A DNA stretch of 64,000 nt from an uncultured Acidimicrobiales bacterium. Its GTDB lineage: Bacteria; Actinomycetota; Acidimicrobiia; Acidimicrobiales; Hopanoidiivorantaceae. Each line of letters opens with the position of its first letter. Position 1 is the first letter of the stretch. The position numbers and the translations under genes were made by a program. Location: contig OY282367.1 of NCBI GenBank assembly GCA_958295755.1, positions 2,174,022 through 2,238,021 of the forward strand, written 5' to 3'. Below the pieces are notes generated by a model, which saw only the letters and a list, made by a program, of their open reading frames with translations, searched no databases and was not told the DNA's origin. Below, piece after piece: positions 7,711 through 16,753 of this stretch.

Positions 7711-9000
7711 ATGACCTATCCGATGCTTCAACCTAAAGACTTGCCCCCAGTCTTAACCGAGACATCCCAACTCGCCGAGCTTTTTGCGGCTCGGGGGAAG
7801 AGGCTGTTCTTGGTGGGTGGAGCGGTTCGTGATTTGGTACTAGGGGGAGATCTAGAGTCGGTCGACCTAGATTTCACCACCGATGCTCTGCCTGATGAGA
7901 TAAAGCAGATTGTGGGGACGACAGCCAGCAACCTCTGGACGCAAGGTGAAAAATTCGGAACTATCGGCTGTGTGATTGGTGGGCGCGAATGTGAAATCAC
8001 GACTCATCGCAAAGAAGCCTACGACCATGATTCTCGCAAACCCGCCGTAGAGTTCGGCAAAGACATCACCGAAGATTTAGCTCGCCGTGACTTTACCATC
8101 AACGCCATTGCTGTGGAACTACCAGAAGGCACGTTTATTGATCCCTTTGGTGGCATGTCTGCTCTGAGTGAACGGGTGCTCGCCACGCCCCTTTCGGCTG
8201 AAGAGTCTTTCAGTGATGATCCGCTACGAATGTTGAGAGCTGCTCGGTTTGTGGCGCAGTTCAACCTTACACCCACCGAAGAAGTTGTTGTGGCCATGAG
8301 CGAAATGGGCGATCGGTTAGAGATAGTTTCAACTGAACGCATAACAGATGAGCTAGAGAAGACTCTGCTGTTGAAGGATCCGACAGCAGCTTTCGGACTC
8401 TTAGCCAACACAGGTCTTGACGACCGCATTTTTGGCGAGAGTTTTGCTGGCAGAGACACAGCAGTGGGCAAGCGAATAGGGCAGCTATCGCCCAGCCTAG
8501 AGCTGCGTTTGGCTGGGTTGTTTATGGGAAGTAGTGCTGGGGAAAGCAATGCTGAGGAGGCGCAAAAAAAACTTCGCTTCCCTAAAAGCATTTCGCGCAA
8601 GGCTACTAGCATCGCCGATTTGGCTGAGTCATGGCTGCGAATACTCAACGAAAGTGATTCAGAAGCGGCGAATTTTATGATCGCATTGCGTCGCTGGCAA
8701 GTTGGTACTGGCGCGTCCAGCGAACTTTCGCTTGCCGCTAGAGAGCTTGCCGCAGTGGTGGGTGGTGAGCGAGGCTTGTCGTCTCAGCATGTTGGCTTGG
8801 AAAAGCTGTATCTGGAAAACGATATAGAAAATCTCAAAATGCCTGTCTCTGGAAACGAGATAATGGAGCACCTACAGCTTCCGCCTGGCCCGCTGGTCGG
8901 CGAGGCGATTGCCCACCTCAACGACATTCTCATTCAAAAAGGCCAGATCACCAAAAGCGAAGCCCTAGAAGAAGTTGTTGCGTGGTGGGCAGATCACTAA
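7711..9000 (+). CDS. cca: CCA tRNA nucleotidyltransferase / poly(A) polymerase family, HD motif lost
   Basis: The head domain is intact. LVGGAVRDLVLGG and VDLDFTTDA give the nucleotidyltransferase GG...DxD site, LARRDFTINAIA and DDPLRMLRAARF are the conserved template-binding motifs. The enzyme adds CCA to tRNA 3' ends, and five of the six tRNA genes here do not encode CCA. Actinobacterial relatives carry a C-terminal HD phosphohydrolase domain with LLHDIGK and HH motifs. At the matching place this protein reads LRLAGLFMGSS, with no His-Asp pair. The ATG at 7711 (MTYPMLQ) is chosen because the frame continues upstream only through sequence antisense to degV. Length is 429 residues. Confidence 0.9.
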   Translation: MTYPMLQPKDLPPVLTETSQLAELFAARGKRLFLVGGAVRDLVLGGDLESVDLDFTTDALPDEIKQIVGTTASNLWTQGEKFGTIGCVIGGRECEITTHRKEAYDHDSRKPAVEFGKDITEDLARRDFTINAIAVELPEGTFIDPFGGMSALSERVLATPLSAEESFSDDPLRMLRAARFVAQFNLTPTEEVVVAMSEMGDRLEIVSTERITDELEKTLLLKDPTAAFGLLANTGLDDRIFGESFAGRDTAVGKRIGQLSPSLELRLAGLFMGSSAGESNAEEAQKKLRFPKSISRKATSIADLAESWLRILNESDSEAANFMIALRRWQVGTGASSELSLAARELAAVVGGERGLSSQHVGLEKLYLENDIENLKMPVSGNEIMEHLQLPPGPLVGEAIAHLNDILIQKGQITKSEALEEVVAWWADH

Positions 9001-9103
9001 CTAGTAATAACTCTGTGCACAAAAACAGCAGTAGTAATAACGCCGTGTGTAATAACAGCAGTATGCAATAACTCTGTGTGTAATACAGCTATGTGTAATA
9101 ATT
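8999..9103. repeat. Degenerate taataac/gtgtgtaata repeats after cca
   Basis: The whole cca-DUF5318 gap is made of variants of agtaataac, ctgtgtgtaata and acagcagta with uneven spacing. It begins at the cca stop codon. No hairpin or gene was seen in it. Confidence 0.65.
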
Positions 9104-9112
9104 GAAAAAGAT

Positions 9113-9523
9113 ATGACATCGCCGAGATCGCGCCCATCGCAAGCCCCGAAGACTTCTGGGTTGGCCGAGGTGAGCTATCGCCTCATGCGCGAGGCTGCTG
9201 TCAGAGAAGCAAGGGGCAACCCCCTCATGCGTGAAGATTTTCGTGAAGCCCACCCGATGTTGCTACGGGCAGCCCGTTCTATCGGCACACCAACTAACGG
9301 TATGTGTCCGCTTTGTGACGAAGAGAGACTGGTTTGGGTGAAGTATGCCTTCGGCCCTAGACTGCCCGCCGAAGGCCGCTGTTTAGAGAACGCAGCCGAT
9401 GAGGAACGTCTCACCCGTAGAGTCGGCGTTTTTACCTGCCGAGTGGTGGAGGTGTGTTGTGCATGCACCTGGAACTATTTGATCCACAGCTACACAGTGC
9501 AAGGTTTGGGTGCCAAAACCTGA
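9113..9523 (+). CDS. DUF5318 family zinc-ribbon-like protein
   Basis: This 136-residue protein has a basic N-terminus and a central CPLC pair near residue 65, followed by VKYAFGPRLPAEGRCL. A second cluster VVEVCCACTWNYL lies near residue 117. Two CxxC-type pairs around a beta-rich core, ending in W-N-x-L, match the DUF5318 family of actinobacteria, which is often encoded near the origin beside penicillin-binding protein genes. It probably binds zinc through the two cysteine pairs (inference). No function is known. The start is ATG without a strong ribosome site. Confidence 0.75.
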   Translation: MTSPRSRPSQAPKTSGLAEVSYRLMREAAVREARGNPLMREDFREAHPMLLRAARSIGTPTNGMCPLCDEERLVWVKYAFGPRLPAEGRCLENAADEERLTRRVGVFTCRVVEVCCACTWNYLIHSYTVQGLGAKT

Positions 9524-9579
9524 TAAAATAACCTCACCGCCGGCAGTCATAACGACGCTGGACGACAAAAGGAACTGAT

Positions 9580-10392
9580 ATGAAATCAGACCGCTTAACG
9601 GTGCCTTGTGTGCGCCGTAGAAAAGTTGCTGATGGGGCCGAGCCACTGGTTATGGTCACCGCCTACGATTTCCCTACCGCCAAGATCGCTGACGAATCAG
9701 GTGCGGATATTTTGCTAGTGGGAGATTCACTAGCAATGGTTGTGCTTGGCCACGAAGATACCCTCTCGGTAACAGTTGACGATATCGCCTATCACACACG
9801 AGCGGTTGCCAGAGCCCAGCCATCAGCACTTGTAGTAGCAGATATGCCCTGGCTTAGCTATCATGTCTCACCTGAAGAGACCGTGATCAATGCTGCGAAG
9901 CTCATTCGTGCAGGCGCAACCGCTGTGAAGTTGGAAGGCGGGTTACGCCGGCTCAGAATGTTAGAGGCTCTGGCTGATGCCGACATTCCCGTTATGGGAC
10001 ACATCGGACTCACTCCGCAATCAATAAATATGCTCGGCGGCTTCAAAGTGCAATGCAAGACAGAAGAGGCAGCCGAAGCCCTCTTAGCTACAGCGCAGAC
10101 TTTGGAGAAAGCAGGTTGTTTCTCGCTGGTGCTAGAAGGCGTTCCAGCAAGTGTGGCAGCTAGAGTTACCGAAGCCACCAATACTCCGACCATCGGTATC
10201 GGTGCTGGCCCTGGTTGTGACGGACAAGTGTTAGTGTTCCACGATGTGCTGGGTATGCAAGACAATCTCTCGCCCAAGTTCGTACGCCGCTACGCTTCGC
10301 TCAAGGACGAAGCTGTCTCAGCTTTGCGTCAGTTCGGTGAAGATGTGCGTTCTGGTGAGTTCCCTGCTCCGGGAGAGAGCTATATGTGCTAG
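9580..10392 (+). CDS. panB: 3-methyl-2-oxobutanoate hydroxymethyltransferase
   Basis: The 270-residue enzyme transfers a hydroxymethyl group from methylene-tetrahydrofolate to 2-oxoisovalerate, giving ketopantoate for pantothenate and CoA. Family motifs are in order: MVTAYDFPTAKIADE near residue 25, ILLVGDSLAMVVLGHEDTL with the metal-binding Asp near 48, VVADMPWLSY near 88, AVKLEGG near 113, PVMGHIGLTPQS near 138 and TIGIGAGPGCDGQVLV near 205. Length is typical. AAAGGA lies about 6 nt before the ATG. No other pantothenate gene is adjacent. Confidence 0.96.
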   Translation: MKSDRLTVPCVRRRKVADGAEPLVMVTAYDFPTAKIADESGADILLVGDSLAMVVLGHEDTLSVTVDDIAYHTRAVARAQPSALVVADMPWLSYHVSPEETVINAAKLIRAGATAVKLEGGLRRLRMLEALADADIPVMGHIGLTPQSINMLGGFKVQCKTEEAAEALLATAQTLEKAGCFSLVLEGVPASVAARVTEATNTPTIGIGAGPGCDGQVLVFHDVLGMQDNLSPKFVRRYASLKDEAVSALRQFGEDVRSGEFPAPGESYMC

Positions 10393-10413
10393 AGCGGCAC
10401 TGCTCAAAATAAA

Positions 10414-10445
10414 TTGGCATTTTCAGAGTGGGATTGTGCTATCAT
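10414..10445 (+). promoter_or_regulatory. Promoter of the LysM lipoprotein, probably leaderless
   Basis: TTGGCA (10414-10419) resembles a -35 box. TATCAT (10440-10445) ends 7 nt before the ATG at 10453, and an alternative TGCTAT (10437-10442) gives a 17-nt spacer. No Shine-Dalgarno sequence is present. Confidence 0.5.
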
Positions 10446-10452
10446 TTGAAAA

Positions 10453-11088
10453 ATGAAGCGTTTGGCATTTAATCGTCTGTGGATATTTGCTGGCATAGCA
10501 GCAGTATTTGCTCTAGTACTAACAGGTTGTTTCGGCGGTGGCGGAGACGACGAATCGTCTGAAACGACTACGACCACGACTACTGCTGCCCCAGCTGTAT
10601 CTGTCGTTACACCTCCACCAGTGCAGCCTCCTACGCCCACTGCTGCCCCTCCGCCAGTTCCCACGACAGTTGCTCCTGTGCCGCCTTCCACTACGGCCGC
10701 TCCCACCAGTAGTAGCTTGACATATACCATTCAGTCAGGTGACACTTTGGTAGCTATAGCCGACAGATTCAATGTGTCAGTAGACGATATTGTTACTGCT
10801 AACTCTCTTGACAACCCAGATATAATCAGCGTTGGCCAGCAACTCACTATCCCCACAGGAGGCGCATCTAATACAGGAGGCGCATCCGACGGGAACTCCG
10901 ACACTTCCTCTACTGCTGGCGCAACTGGCTCCACTAGCGGCACCACCTATACGGTGGCGAGCGGCGACACTCTAGCTGCGATAGCCAATAGGTTCAATGT
11001 TGATTTGGACAACCTCATAGAGGTGAACAATATTGAAAATCAAGATGTGATCAGTGTCGGCCAGCAGCTCACAATTCCGTCAAGCTGA
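10453..11088 (+). CDS. Lipoprotein with two LysM peptidoglycan-binding domains
   Basis: The 211-residue precursor has a basic N-terminus, a hydrophobic core and a lipobox LTGC (Cys about residue 26), so it should be lipid-anchored outside the membrane. A Gly/acidic segment and a Thr/Pro/Ala-rich linker (about 35-90) lead to LysM 1 (~95-138; YTIQSGDTL to QLTIP). A Ser/Gly/Thr linker and LysM 2 (~165-209; YTVASGDTL to QLTIP) follow. There is no catalytic domain, so it likely binds peptidoglycan or serves as a scaffold. The start is leaderless. Confidence 0.88.
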   Translation: MKRLAFNRLWIFAGIAAVFALVLTGCFGGGGDDESSETTTTTTTAAPAVSVVTPPPVQPPTPTAAPPPVPTTVAPVPPSTTAAPTSSSLTYTIQSGDTLVAIADRFNVSVDDIVTANSLDNPDIISVGQQLTIPTGGASNTGGASDGNSDTSSTAGATGSTSGTTYTVASGDTLAAIANRFNVDLDNLIEVNNIENQDVISVGQQLTIPSS

Positions 11089-11112
11089 TATAGCTGCAGC
11101 CTTATAGCTGCA
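11089..11112. repeat. tatagctgca duplicated after the LysM gene stop
   Basis: Copies at 11089-11098 and 11103-11112 (period 14) directly follow the TGA. Confidence 0.6.
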
Positions 11113-11140
11113 CAGCAAGGTTGCGACATTCAAAGCTGGG

Positions 11141-11443
11141 TCAAAACAGATTGCCCTCTGTAGCACCCGTATATTTCTTCACATCTCCGCCCGTCAAACC
11201 GAAGTCGCCGATCTTGGCACCGAACTCCGTAAAGTGCGACAGACCCATATGCTCCGCCAGGGCTTCTTCAGATTCCCACTTCTCAAAGATGTGGATTAGG
11301 CCGTCGTCGAGAGGGTCGCGCGAAAACGCGTACGCAATGTTGCCCGGCTCTTGATGTGTGGCGCGCATGAGCTCACAAGCTGCCTCCATAAAGTCGTCAG
11401 CTTTGGCAGGGTCTACATTCATTGTGCCAGCGATGAGTATCAT
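11141..11443 (-). CDS. Antibiotic-biosynthesis-monooxygenase (ABM) domain protein, YgiN-like
   Basis: The 100-residue protein is a single ferredoxin-like ABM domain: MILIAGTMNVDPAKADDF, then CELMRATHQEPGNIAYAFSRD, IHIFEKWESEEALAEHM and a final HFTEF segment. Such dimeric proteins include quinol monooxygenases and heme-degrading enzymes; the substrate cannot be read from sequence. An AGGAG ribosome site lies about 7 nt before the ATG. It is a single-gene unit convergent with the LysM gene and divergent from dut. Confidence 0.85.
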   Translation of the reverse strand: MILIAGTMNVDPAKADDFMEAACELMRATHQEPGNIAYAFSRDPLDDGLIHIFEKWESEEALAEHMGLSHFTEFGAKIGDFGLTGGDVKKYTGATEGNLF

Positions 11444-11516
11444 AGGTTTCTCCTTATTGTCAATCGGAAGGTTGTTATTCGCTTTTCCATTAGCAGTTCT
11501 ATCTTAGCGCAGAGGT

Positions 11517-11990
11517 ATGATAGGCATTCGAGTAAAGTTGATTGAAGTGTCTGAACTTGAGATTCTTGCCACCAGATTAGACAAAGACCTGTCTTTGCCC
11601 CAGCGGGCACAGCCGGGTGATGCAGGGCTTGACTTGTACGCCTCCATAGATGTCACCTTAGAAGCTGGGGGAGGCAGAGCGTTAGTGCCCACAGGCTTAG
11701 CGGTGGCGATCCCCTATGGATATGCTGGATTTGTACAGCCCAGAAGCGGTCTAGCACTAAAGCATGGAGTGACCTGTCTCAACACTCCCGGCCTTATAGA
11801 CAGCGGCTATCGGGGCGAACTGAAGGTGATCCTCATCAATACCGATCCCGATACCCCCTTTGAAGTGCACCGAGGTGAGCGCATAGCTCAACTTGTAGTT
11901 CAAAAAGTGGCACAGACCACTTTGTTGGAAGTAGAAGAATTGCCCTCATCCGAACGTGGTGAGGGTGGTTTTGGCTCTACTGGTCGCTAG
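11517..11990 (+). CDS. dut: Deoxyuridine 5'-triphosphate nucleotidohydrolase
   Basis: The 157-residue trimeric dUTPase makes dUMP and keeps uracil out of DNA. The five motifs are present: AGLDLYA (motif 1), PRSGLA (2), [22 protein letters not shown] (3), RIAQLVVQ (4) and the arginine/phenylalanine lid [11 protein letters not shown] at the C-terminus (5). Motif 3 contains the catalytic Asp. The N-terminus may be ~15 residues longer than usual, so a later start (near MEILATRL-like sequence) cannot be excluded, though no good internal start codon is visible. It converges with the GH3 gene. Confidence 0.95.
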   Translation: MIGIRVKLIEVSELEILATRLDKDLSLPQRAQPGDAGLDLYASIDVTLEAGGGRALVPTGLAVAIPYGYAGFVQPRSGLALKHGVTCLNTPGLIDSGYRGELKVILINTDPDTPFEVHRGERIAQLVVQKVAQTTLLEVEELPSSERGEGGFGSTGR

Positions 11991-12011
11991 TGTGCGAGAT
12001 TTGCTGGTATT

Positions 12012-14543
12012 TCAAGTTACTTGTGTCTCAAGTATAAAGGCGACATCACGAGAGGAGCGTGCTAGGTGGATTTGGTAGGTACCTGGAGCTATTGACCAGT
12101 CGTGATTATTAGTGTTCCAGTAAGCGAAAGAACGGAAGTTTAGGGGGATTTCGGCTGTGGTGGTCTCACCCGGAGACAGCTGCAATTTGGTGAAACCTGC
12201 TAGCCACTGAGGTGGATGTAAGGGGGAGTCTCCTGAGTTAGGGCTTTCAGCTATCTGCGAAAGGTCACTGTGTGACAGATAGCTGTGTGACAGATAGCAC
12301 TGCACAACCTCGCTACCAGAGCGGGTGCCGGTATTTCGCACATTTACCCTGACTATCAATTCTGGGAACTCTCCAGCCAACTCTGGCTCGTCCCATTCAA
12401 AGCTGGTATAGGAACCGCCGTGGCCGAATGGCACAGCTGGATCAATTTTGTTGGCATCCAGCCAGCGATGACCAATGAGCACGCCTTCGCTGTAGAAGAC
12501 TTTGCCGTCAATGCCGGGATGGGTGCTGGGAGTGTTGGCTCCTGCAGGGGTGTCTTCAAAGCAATATGGCCAAGTAACAGGCATTCTGCCAGCAGGCTCA
12601 GCGGCTCCCACGAGCACATCAGCTAGGGCTGCCGCGCCTTCTTGTCCGGGATACCAGTTGACTAGCACTGCTGCAGCTTCGTCAAGCCACGGCAGCAGCA
12701 TCGGCGCACCGCTGTTTACGACAACGACAGTATTAGGGTTGGCTGCGATCACGCGGCGCACGAGTTCGTCTTGGTGAAGCGGTAGTTCCAAGGTGCTACG
12801 GTCAAAGTTTTCTGTCTCCCAGTGGGCGGTGCTACCTACGACCACCACTGCTACATCAGCGTCAGCAGCAGCTTTCACGCCTGCTTGCATGTCGGCCTCA
12901 GATTCTGCTGAGTCGAGCACAGGATCTGCTCGGATGTCGCTCACAATAAACCGCAAGTGCTGGCGTTCACTGGTGTGTTCCAACACAAGTTCGCAGGGTT
13001 GTCCGGCAGTGAGATTCACGATGCCCTCAGCGGCATATAGCCCCGGCCCCAGTGAAAAGGCATCTGAGCGATTATCAGACACGAGTTGCCCGTCAGCAAA
13101 GAGGCGCACATCGCTCATACCCGCACCGCAGAGTCGCCAAGGCCCGCTCACATCGGGCGTGATCGATAGCCGCTGGCGCATGGAGAGGTAGTAGCTGTCT
13201 TCCACAGGCCAGTTGCCGCCGAAAAGCATCACAGGTACACCGGCGTTAGTTTGGATCAAGGCAGGTTCTCCGCTGATGCTACGCCCTGCGTAGAACTCCA
13301 AAGTTGCACCCTCGGGGCTGAGCCACTGTTGGGGGAGCTCAGGCGCGCTGCGGTCGAGTGAGAGACAGGGGAGTTGATTGATCGTTACGCCCTTACCTAG
13401 ATGTTCTCGCAATGCGGTGGGAAGGTCGGGAGAGTCTCGCAAACCCAGTTCGGCTGAACCACCCCCGCCTGGGCATGGTCGCTGCGAGCCTGGGCCAAGC
13501 AGGGCAATGGATTGGGTGCCCTTTAGCCCTTTTTCGGGTAGCAGAGGCAATAACCCTTTGCGGTTATGCACCAGCACAGTCCCAGCAGTTGCAGCTTTGC
13601 GAGCAAGATCTGTGTGGTGGGGACGCTCCACCAATGTTTCTTCATGGTTGGTCTCGCCTTGCAGTCGTCCGGCCCAGTCTAAAAATCTCAAGATGTTACC
13701 CAGCCGCTCGTCTATCACAGCTTCGGTTATCACAGCTTCGTCTAGTGCTGTTTCGTCTAGCGCAGCTGCAGTCGTATCTCCATTTTTCACAAGCTCGGCC
13801 AACTTGCCGTCGGCCCAATAGCCGCCGGTGGGCATCTCTAGGTCAATCCCTGCCAGCATTGGTTCAACAGCTGAATGTAGCGCGCTCCAGTCGGTCACCA
13901 CAAAGCCAGAAAAGCCCCATTCATCTCGCAGCACATCGGTCAAGAGCCAGTGGTTAGCGCAGGCTTGCGTGCCGCAAACGAGGTTGTAGCTTCCCATCAC
14001 AGCCTTCACATCGGCCTCTTTTACGGCAGCTTCAAACGGCACAAAATAAAGTTCTCGCAGGGTGCGCTCAGCCACTTCGCTACTTATGATAAAGCGATCG
14101 GTCTCTTGCTCGTTGGCCACGAAATGCTTGATGCAAGCCCCCACGCCCTGAGCTTGCACAGCTTGAATAAAGGCAACCGCCATGCGAGCTGAAAGGTGCG
14201 GATCTTCGCTGTAGCACTCAAAAGTCCGCCCAGAAGTTGGCACTCGATGCAGATTCACCGTAGGTGCCAGCAACACTTGCACCTTGCGATCACGCGCTTC
14301 CTGCCCGATAGCCTCACCTGAAGTCGCCAACAAAGCGACATCCCAAGAAGCTGCCATCGCTATCGGCGCAGGCATCATCAAGCCTTTAGCCATCTTCCGC
14401 CCGCGCACCCCTACCGGCCCGTCGCTCAGTGTCCATTCGGGTATCGCCAGCCGCTCGCACCCCGCCACTTCCCAAATGCCCCGCCCATGCAACATGGCAC
14501 ATTTTTCTTCCAGCGTCAGCTGCTGTAGCAAATTTTCAATCAC
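12012..14543 (-). CDS. Glycoside hydrolase family 3 beta-glucosidase-like enzyme with PA14-like insert
   Basis: This 843-residue protein has the (alpha/beta)8 GH3 domain first, with GRTFECYSEDPHLSARMAVAFIQAVQ and IKHFVANEQETDR motifs. The nucleophile is Asp218 in the GFVVTDW motif. The second domain (AVVVVGSTAHWETENFDRSTLELP) supplies the likely acid/base region. Between them, about residues 400-530, lies a beta-rich PA14-like segment. A fibronectin-III-like domain with SEVVQCYLS ends the protein. No signal peptide is seen, so it probably acts in the cytoplasm on imported oligosaccharides or glycosides. The start is GTG. A short direct repeat in the C-terminal region encodes the doubled SYLSHS. 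Confidence 0.92.
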   Translation of the reverse strand: MIENLLQQLTLEEKCAMLHGRGIWEVAGCERLAIPEWTLSDGPVGVRGRKMAKGLMMPAPIAMAASWDVALLATSGEAIGQEARDRKVQVLLAPTVNLHRVPTSGRTFECYSEDPHLSARMAVAFIQAVQAQGVGACIKHFVANEQETDRFIISSEVAERTLRELYFVPFEAAVKEADVKAVMGSYNLVCGTQACANHWLLTDVLRDEWGFSGFVVTDWSALHSAVEPMLAGIDLEMPTGGYWADGKLAELVKNGDTTAAALDETALDEAVITEAVIDERLGNILRFLDWAGRLQGETNHEETLVERPHHTDLARKAATAGTVLVHNRKGLLPLLPEKGLKGTQSIALLGPGSQRPCPGGGGSAELGLRDSPDLPTALREHLGKGVTINQLPCLSLDRSAPELPQQWLSPEGATLEFYAGRSISGEPALIQTNAGVPVMLFGGNWPVEDSYYLSMRQRLSITPDVSGPWRLCGAGMSDVRLFADGQLVSDNRSDAFSLGPGLYAAEGIVNLTAGQPCELVLEHTSERQHLRFIVSDIRADPVLDSAESEADMQAGVKAAADADVAVVVVGSTAHWETENFDRSTLELPLHQDELVRRVIAANPNTVVVVNSGAPMLLPWLDEAAAVLVNWYPGQEGAAALADVLVGAAEPAGRMPVTWPYCFEDTPAGANTPSTHPGIDGKVFYSEGVLIGHRWLDANKIDPAVPFGHGGSYTSFEWDEPELAGEFPELIVRVNVRNTGTRSGSEVVQCYLSHSYLSHSDLSQIAESPNSGDSPLHPPQWLAGFTKLQLSPGETTTAEIPLNFRSFAYWNTNNHDWSIAPGTYQIHLARSSRDVAFILETQVT

Positions 14544-14598
14544 GAGTTAGTAGAGGCAGCTTGGATTTGAGCCAGTTATTTGATTACCAGTTTTGAAA

Positions 14599-15822
14599 CT
14601 ACTCAGTAATGCCCCAACGTTGTAGGCCATAGAGGTCTATGGCGTTGCCTCGCATGAGCTTGTAGATTTCTTCTTCGGTTAGTCCTGCTTTGGTTACTAT
14701 GTCGGTGGCGATTTGCTTGGTGTGGGGGAAAGTGCTGTCGGCATGGGGGTAGTCGACTTCAAAAGTGATCTGGTCAATGCCGATGATATCGCGGTTGCGC
14801 AAGCCGATTTCATCGTCAAACATGCAGCCATACACATGGTTGCGCACATAGTAGCTCGGGGCTTCGGGCAGGTCTACGCCGAACATGCCACCGTCGTCGT
14901 TAGTGCGTTCTTCCCATAGCTTGTCCATGCGCTCCAACACATAAGGCATCCAGCCCACTTGCCCTTCGCTATAGGCCACTTTCAGGCCAGGGAAGCGCAA
15001 GAACACACCCGAAAGCACGAAATCGCACATAGAACCCATCGCATTTGAGAAGGTGATCGTGGAACTCACAGCGAAAGGCGCGTCAGGCGAAGTGGCGGGC
15101 ATCTTAGAAGACGAACCGATATGCATATTGATGACCGAACCAGTCTCTTCGCACGCCGCGAAAAACGGATCCCAGAAGCGGTCAGCATCGTGCACAGAAG
15201 GTAGCCCCAGATGATACGGGTTTTCTGAGAAAGTGATCGCGTAGCTACCCTTGTTAGCACAACGACGGACTTCCTCAGCAGCTAGCTCCGCATCCCAGAG
15301 CGGCACCATCGTGAGTGGAATGAGCCTGCCATTTCCATCGCCCTGGCACCATTCGTCAATCATCCAGTCGTTGTAGGCTTTCACACAGAGCAGTGCCAGG
15401 TCTTTGTCTTCACGCTCTAGGAACGACTGCCCGCAAAAACGCGGTAGCACATTCGGAAAGCAAATAGAGGCCTCCACATGGTTGGCATCCATATCTTCCA
15501 AGCGTTCCTTTTGCTTCCAGCAGCCGGGGCGGATTTCGTCAAAGGTCACAGGAGTAAGTGTGAGCGGCTCAAATCCGATGGCAGCTGAGAGCTTAGGGAA
15601 CGGATAGACGAGATCGTCATAGAGCCACCAGTCGCCCCACTGCCCATCAGGGTCGCCTTTCTCATAGCTGAAGACGCCTCCTTCAAAGTTGAATGTCGCC
15701 TTGTCGCGTTCCACGCGGGGGCAACGATCGTGATATTTGCTCGGGATGCGATCCAGCCACAAATTAGGAGGCTCTACGACATGGTCGTCTACTGAGATGA
15801 TTTTTGGGATGGTAGTTTCCAT
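14599..15822 (-). CDS. Amidohydrolase family metal-dependent hydrolase (COG2159-like)
   Basis: About 407 residues from the ATG at 15822 (METTIPKIISVDDHVVEPPNLW). The SVDDHVVEPP segment is the N-terminal metal-site strand of the decarboxylase-like amidohydrolase branch. Later motifs are INMHIGSS with the barrel His, KVAYSEGQVGWMPYVLERMD and FEVDYPHADSTFP. Relatives act on aromatic or hydroxylated carboxylates, but the substrate here is unknown. An in-frame ATG at 15870 would add 16 residues; the inner start is preferred because family members begin within a few residues of the SVDDH motif. The gene stands alone, divergent from the response regulator. Confidence 0.85.
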   Translation of the reverse strand: METTIPKIISVDDHVVEPPNLWLDRIPSKYHDRCPRVERDKATFNFEGGVFSYEKGDPDGQWGDWWLYDDLVYPFPKLSAAIGFEPLTLTPVTFDEIRPGCWKQKERLEDMDANHVEASICFPNVLPRFCGQSFLEREDKDLALLCVKAYNDWMIDEWCQGDGNGRLIPLTMVPLWDAELAAEEVRRCANKGSYAITFSENPYHLGLPSVHDADRFWDPFFAACEETGSVINMHIGSSSKMPATSPDAPFAVSSTITFSNAMGSMCDFVLSGVFLRFPGLKVAYSEGQVGWMPYVLERMDKLWEERTNDDGGMFGVDLPEAPSYYVRNHVYGCMFDDEIGLRNRDIIGIDQITFEVDYPHADSTFPHTKQIATDIVTKAGLTEEEIYKLMRGNAIDLYGLQRWGITE

Positions 15823-15931
15823 ATCTCTAGTTTGGCGTGTAAAGCTCAGTTTTGCAATCAACAAGTCCAAATTTCAACCAGAACTATTGAACATACTGTC
15901 AGAATTAGTCAAAATACTGGTAAAATATGGT

Positions 15932-15969
15932 AGTAAAAATACGCTAGTAAAAATGTGGTAGTAAAAGTA
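15932..15969. repeat. Degenerate tagtaaaaa repeats
   Basis: Three diverged copies (tagtaaaaatacgc, tagtaaaaatgtgg, tagtaaaagtaag) lie between the amidohydrolase and response-regulator genes. Confidence 0.55.
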
Positions 15970-16020
15970 AGAATTCAGTCAAGAGAGCGATTTCGCGGCA
16001 ATATCCGCAACAGCCCCGTC

Positions 16021-16026
16021 TAGTCT
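16021..16026 (+). promoter_or_regulatory. -10 box TAGTCT, leaderless response-regulator transcript
   Basis: TAGTCT ends 7 nt before the ATG at 16034 and no Shine-Dalgarno is present. The same hexamer precedes crgA with a 6-nt gap. Confidence 0.45.
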
Positions 16027-16033
16027 CAAATTT

Positions 16034-16753
16034 ATGGCATCAGTATTAGTAGCAGAAGACGATCCTAGTGTGCGGACTTCGCTAGAGCGAGCTTTGCGCC
16101 ACGAGGAGCATTCAATCATCTCGGTTGCAAACGGCGTTGATGCGTTGAAGCAGGTTGCCGAGAACGATTTAGACCTGATCGTGTTAGATGTGATGATGCC
16201 CCGCCTAGACGGGCTGTCAGTATGCCAGCAGCTCCGCGATAAAGACAATAACACGCCGATTTTGATTATCACTGCCAAACACGAAGTGAGCGACAGAGTT
16301 GCAGGCTTAGACGCAGGTGCGGATGACTATCTGGTCAAGCCATTTGCACTGGATGAACTTTTTGCTCGAATTCGTGCTCTGTTGCGGCGTACCAGCATCG
16401 TGTTTGACGAGTTGAAGGCCAAAGGCAACGGCGAGCCTCTGGAAGTAGCCGACCTCACGATTGATTCTGCTAAGCGTATCGCCAAGCGGGCAGGCAAAGA
16501 ACTCGACCTCACCAAGATGGAATTCGACTTGTTGGAGCTACTGGTCTACAACACAGGAGTTGTGTTGACACGGGAAGTCATCTACGAGAAAATATGGGGA
16601 TACAACTTCGCCACCAACTCTAAGTCGTTGGATGTGTATGTGGGATATCTGCGCCGCAAAACTGAAGAAGACGGGCTTCCTCGCTTGCTACATACTGCTT
16701 GGGGAGTAGGCTATGTTGTCCGCGAGACTGAGGAAGAACCTAGCAAGGCATGA
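16034..16753 (+). CDS. OmpR-family response regulator
   Basis: The 239-residue protein has a receiver domain (1-120) with the acidic pair EDD at 8-10, phospho-acceptor Asp52 in LIVLDVMMPRLDG, and the switch residues ITAKHE and KPFALDEL with Lys near 102. A winged-helix DNA-binding domain (about 140-230) follows, with the recognition wing around KSLDVYVGYLRRKTE. It pairs with the histidine kinase, overlapping it by 4 nt (ATGA). The layout resembles mycobacterial MprA/TcrA-type regulators, but the signal is unknown. Confidence 0.94.
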   Translation: MASVLVAEDDPSVRTSLERALRHEEHSIISVANGVDALKQVAENDLDLIVLDVMMPRLDGLSVCQQLRDKDNNTPILIITAKHEVSDRVAGLDAGADDYLVKPFALDELFARIRALLRRTSIVFDELKAKGNGEPLEVADLTIDSAKRIAKRAGKELDLTKMEFDLLELLVYNTGVVLTREVIYEKIWGYNFATNSKSLDVYVGYLRRKTEEDGLPRLLHTAWGVGYVVRETEEEPSKA

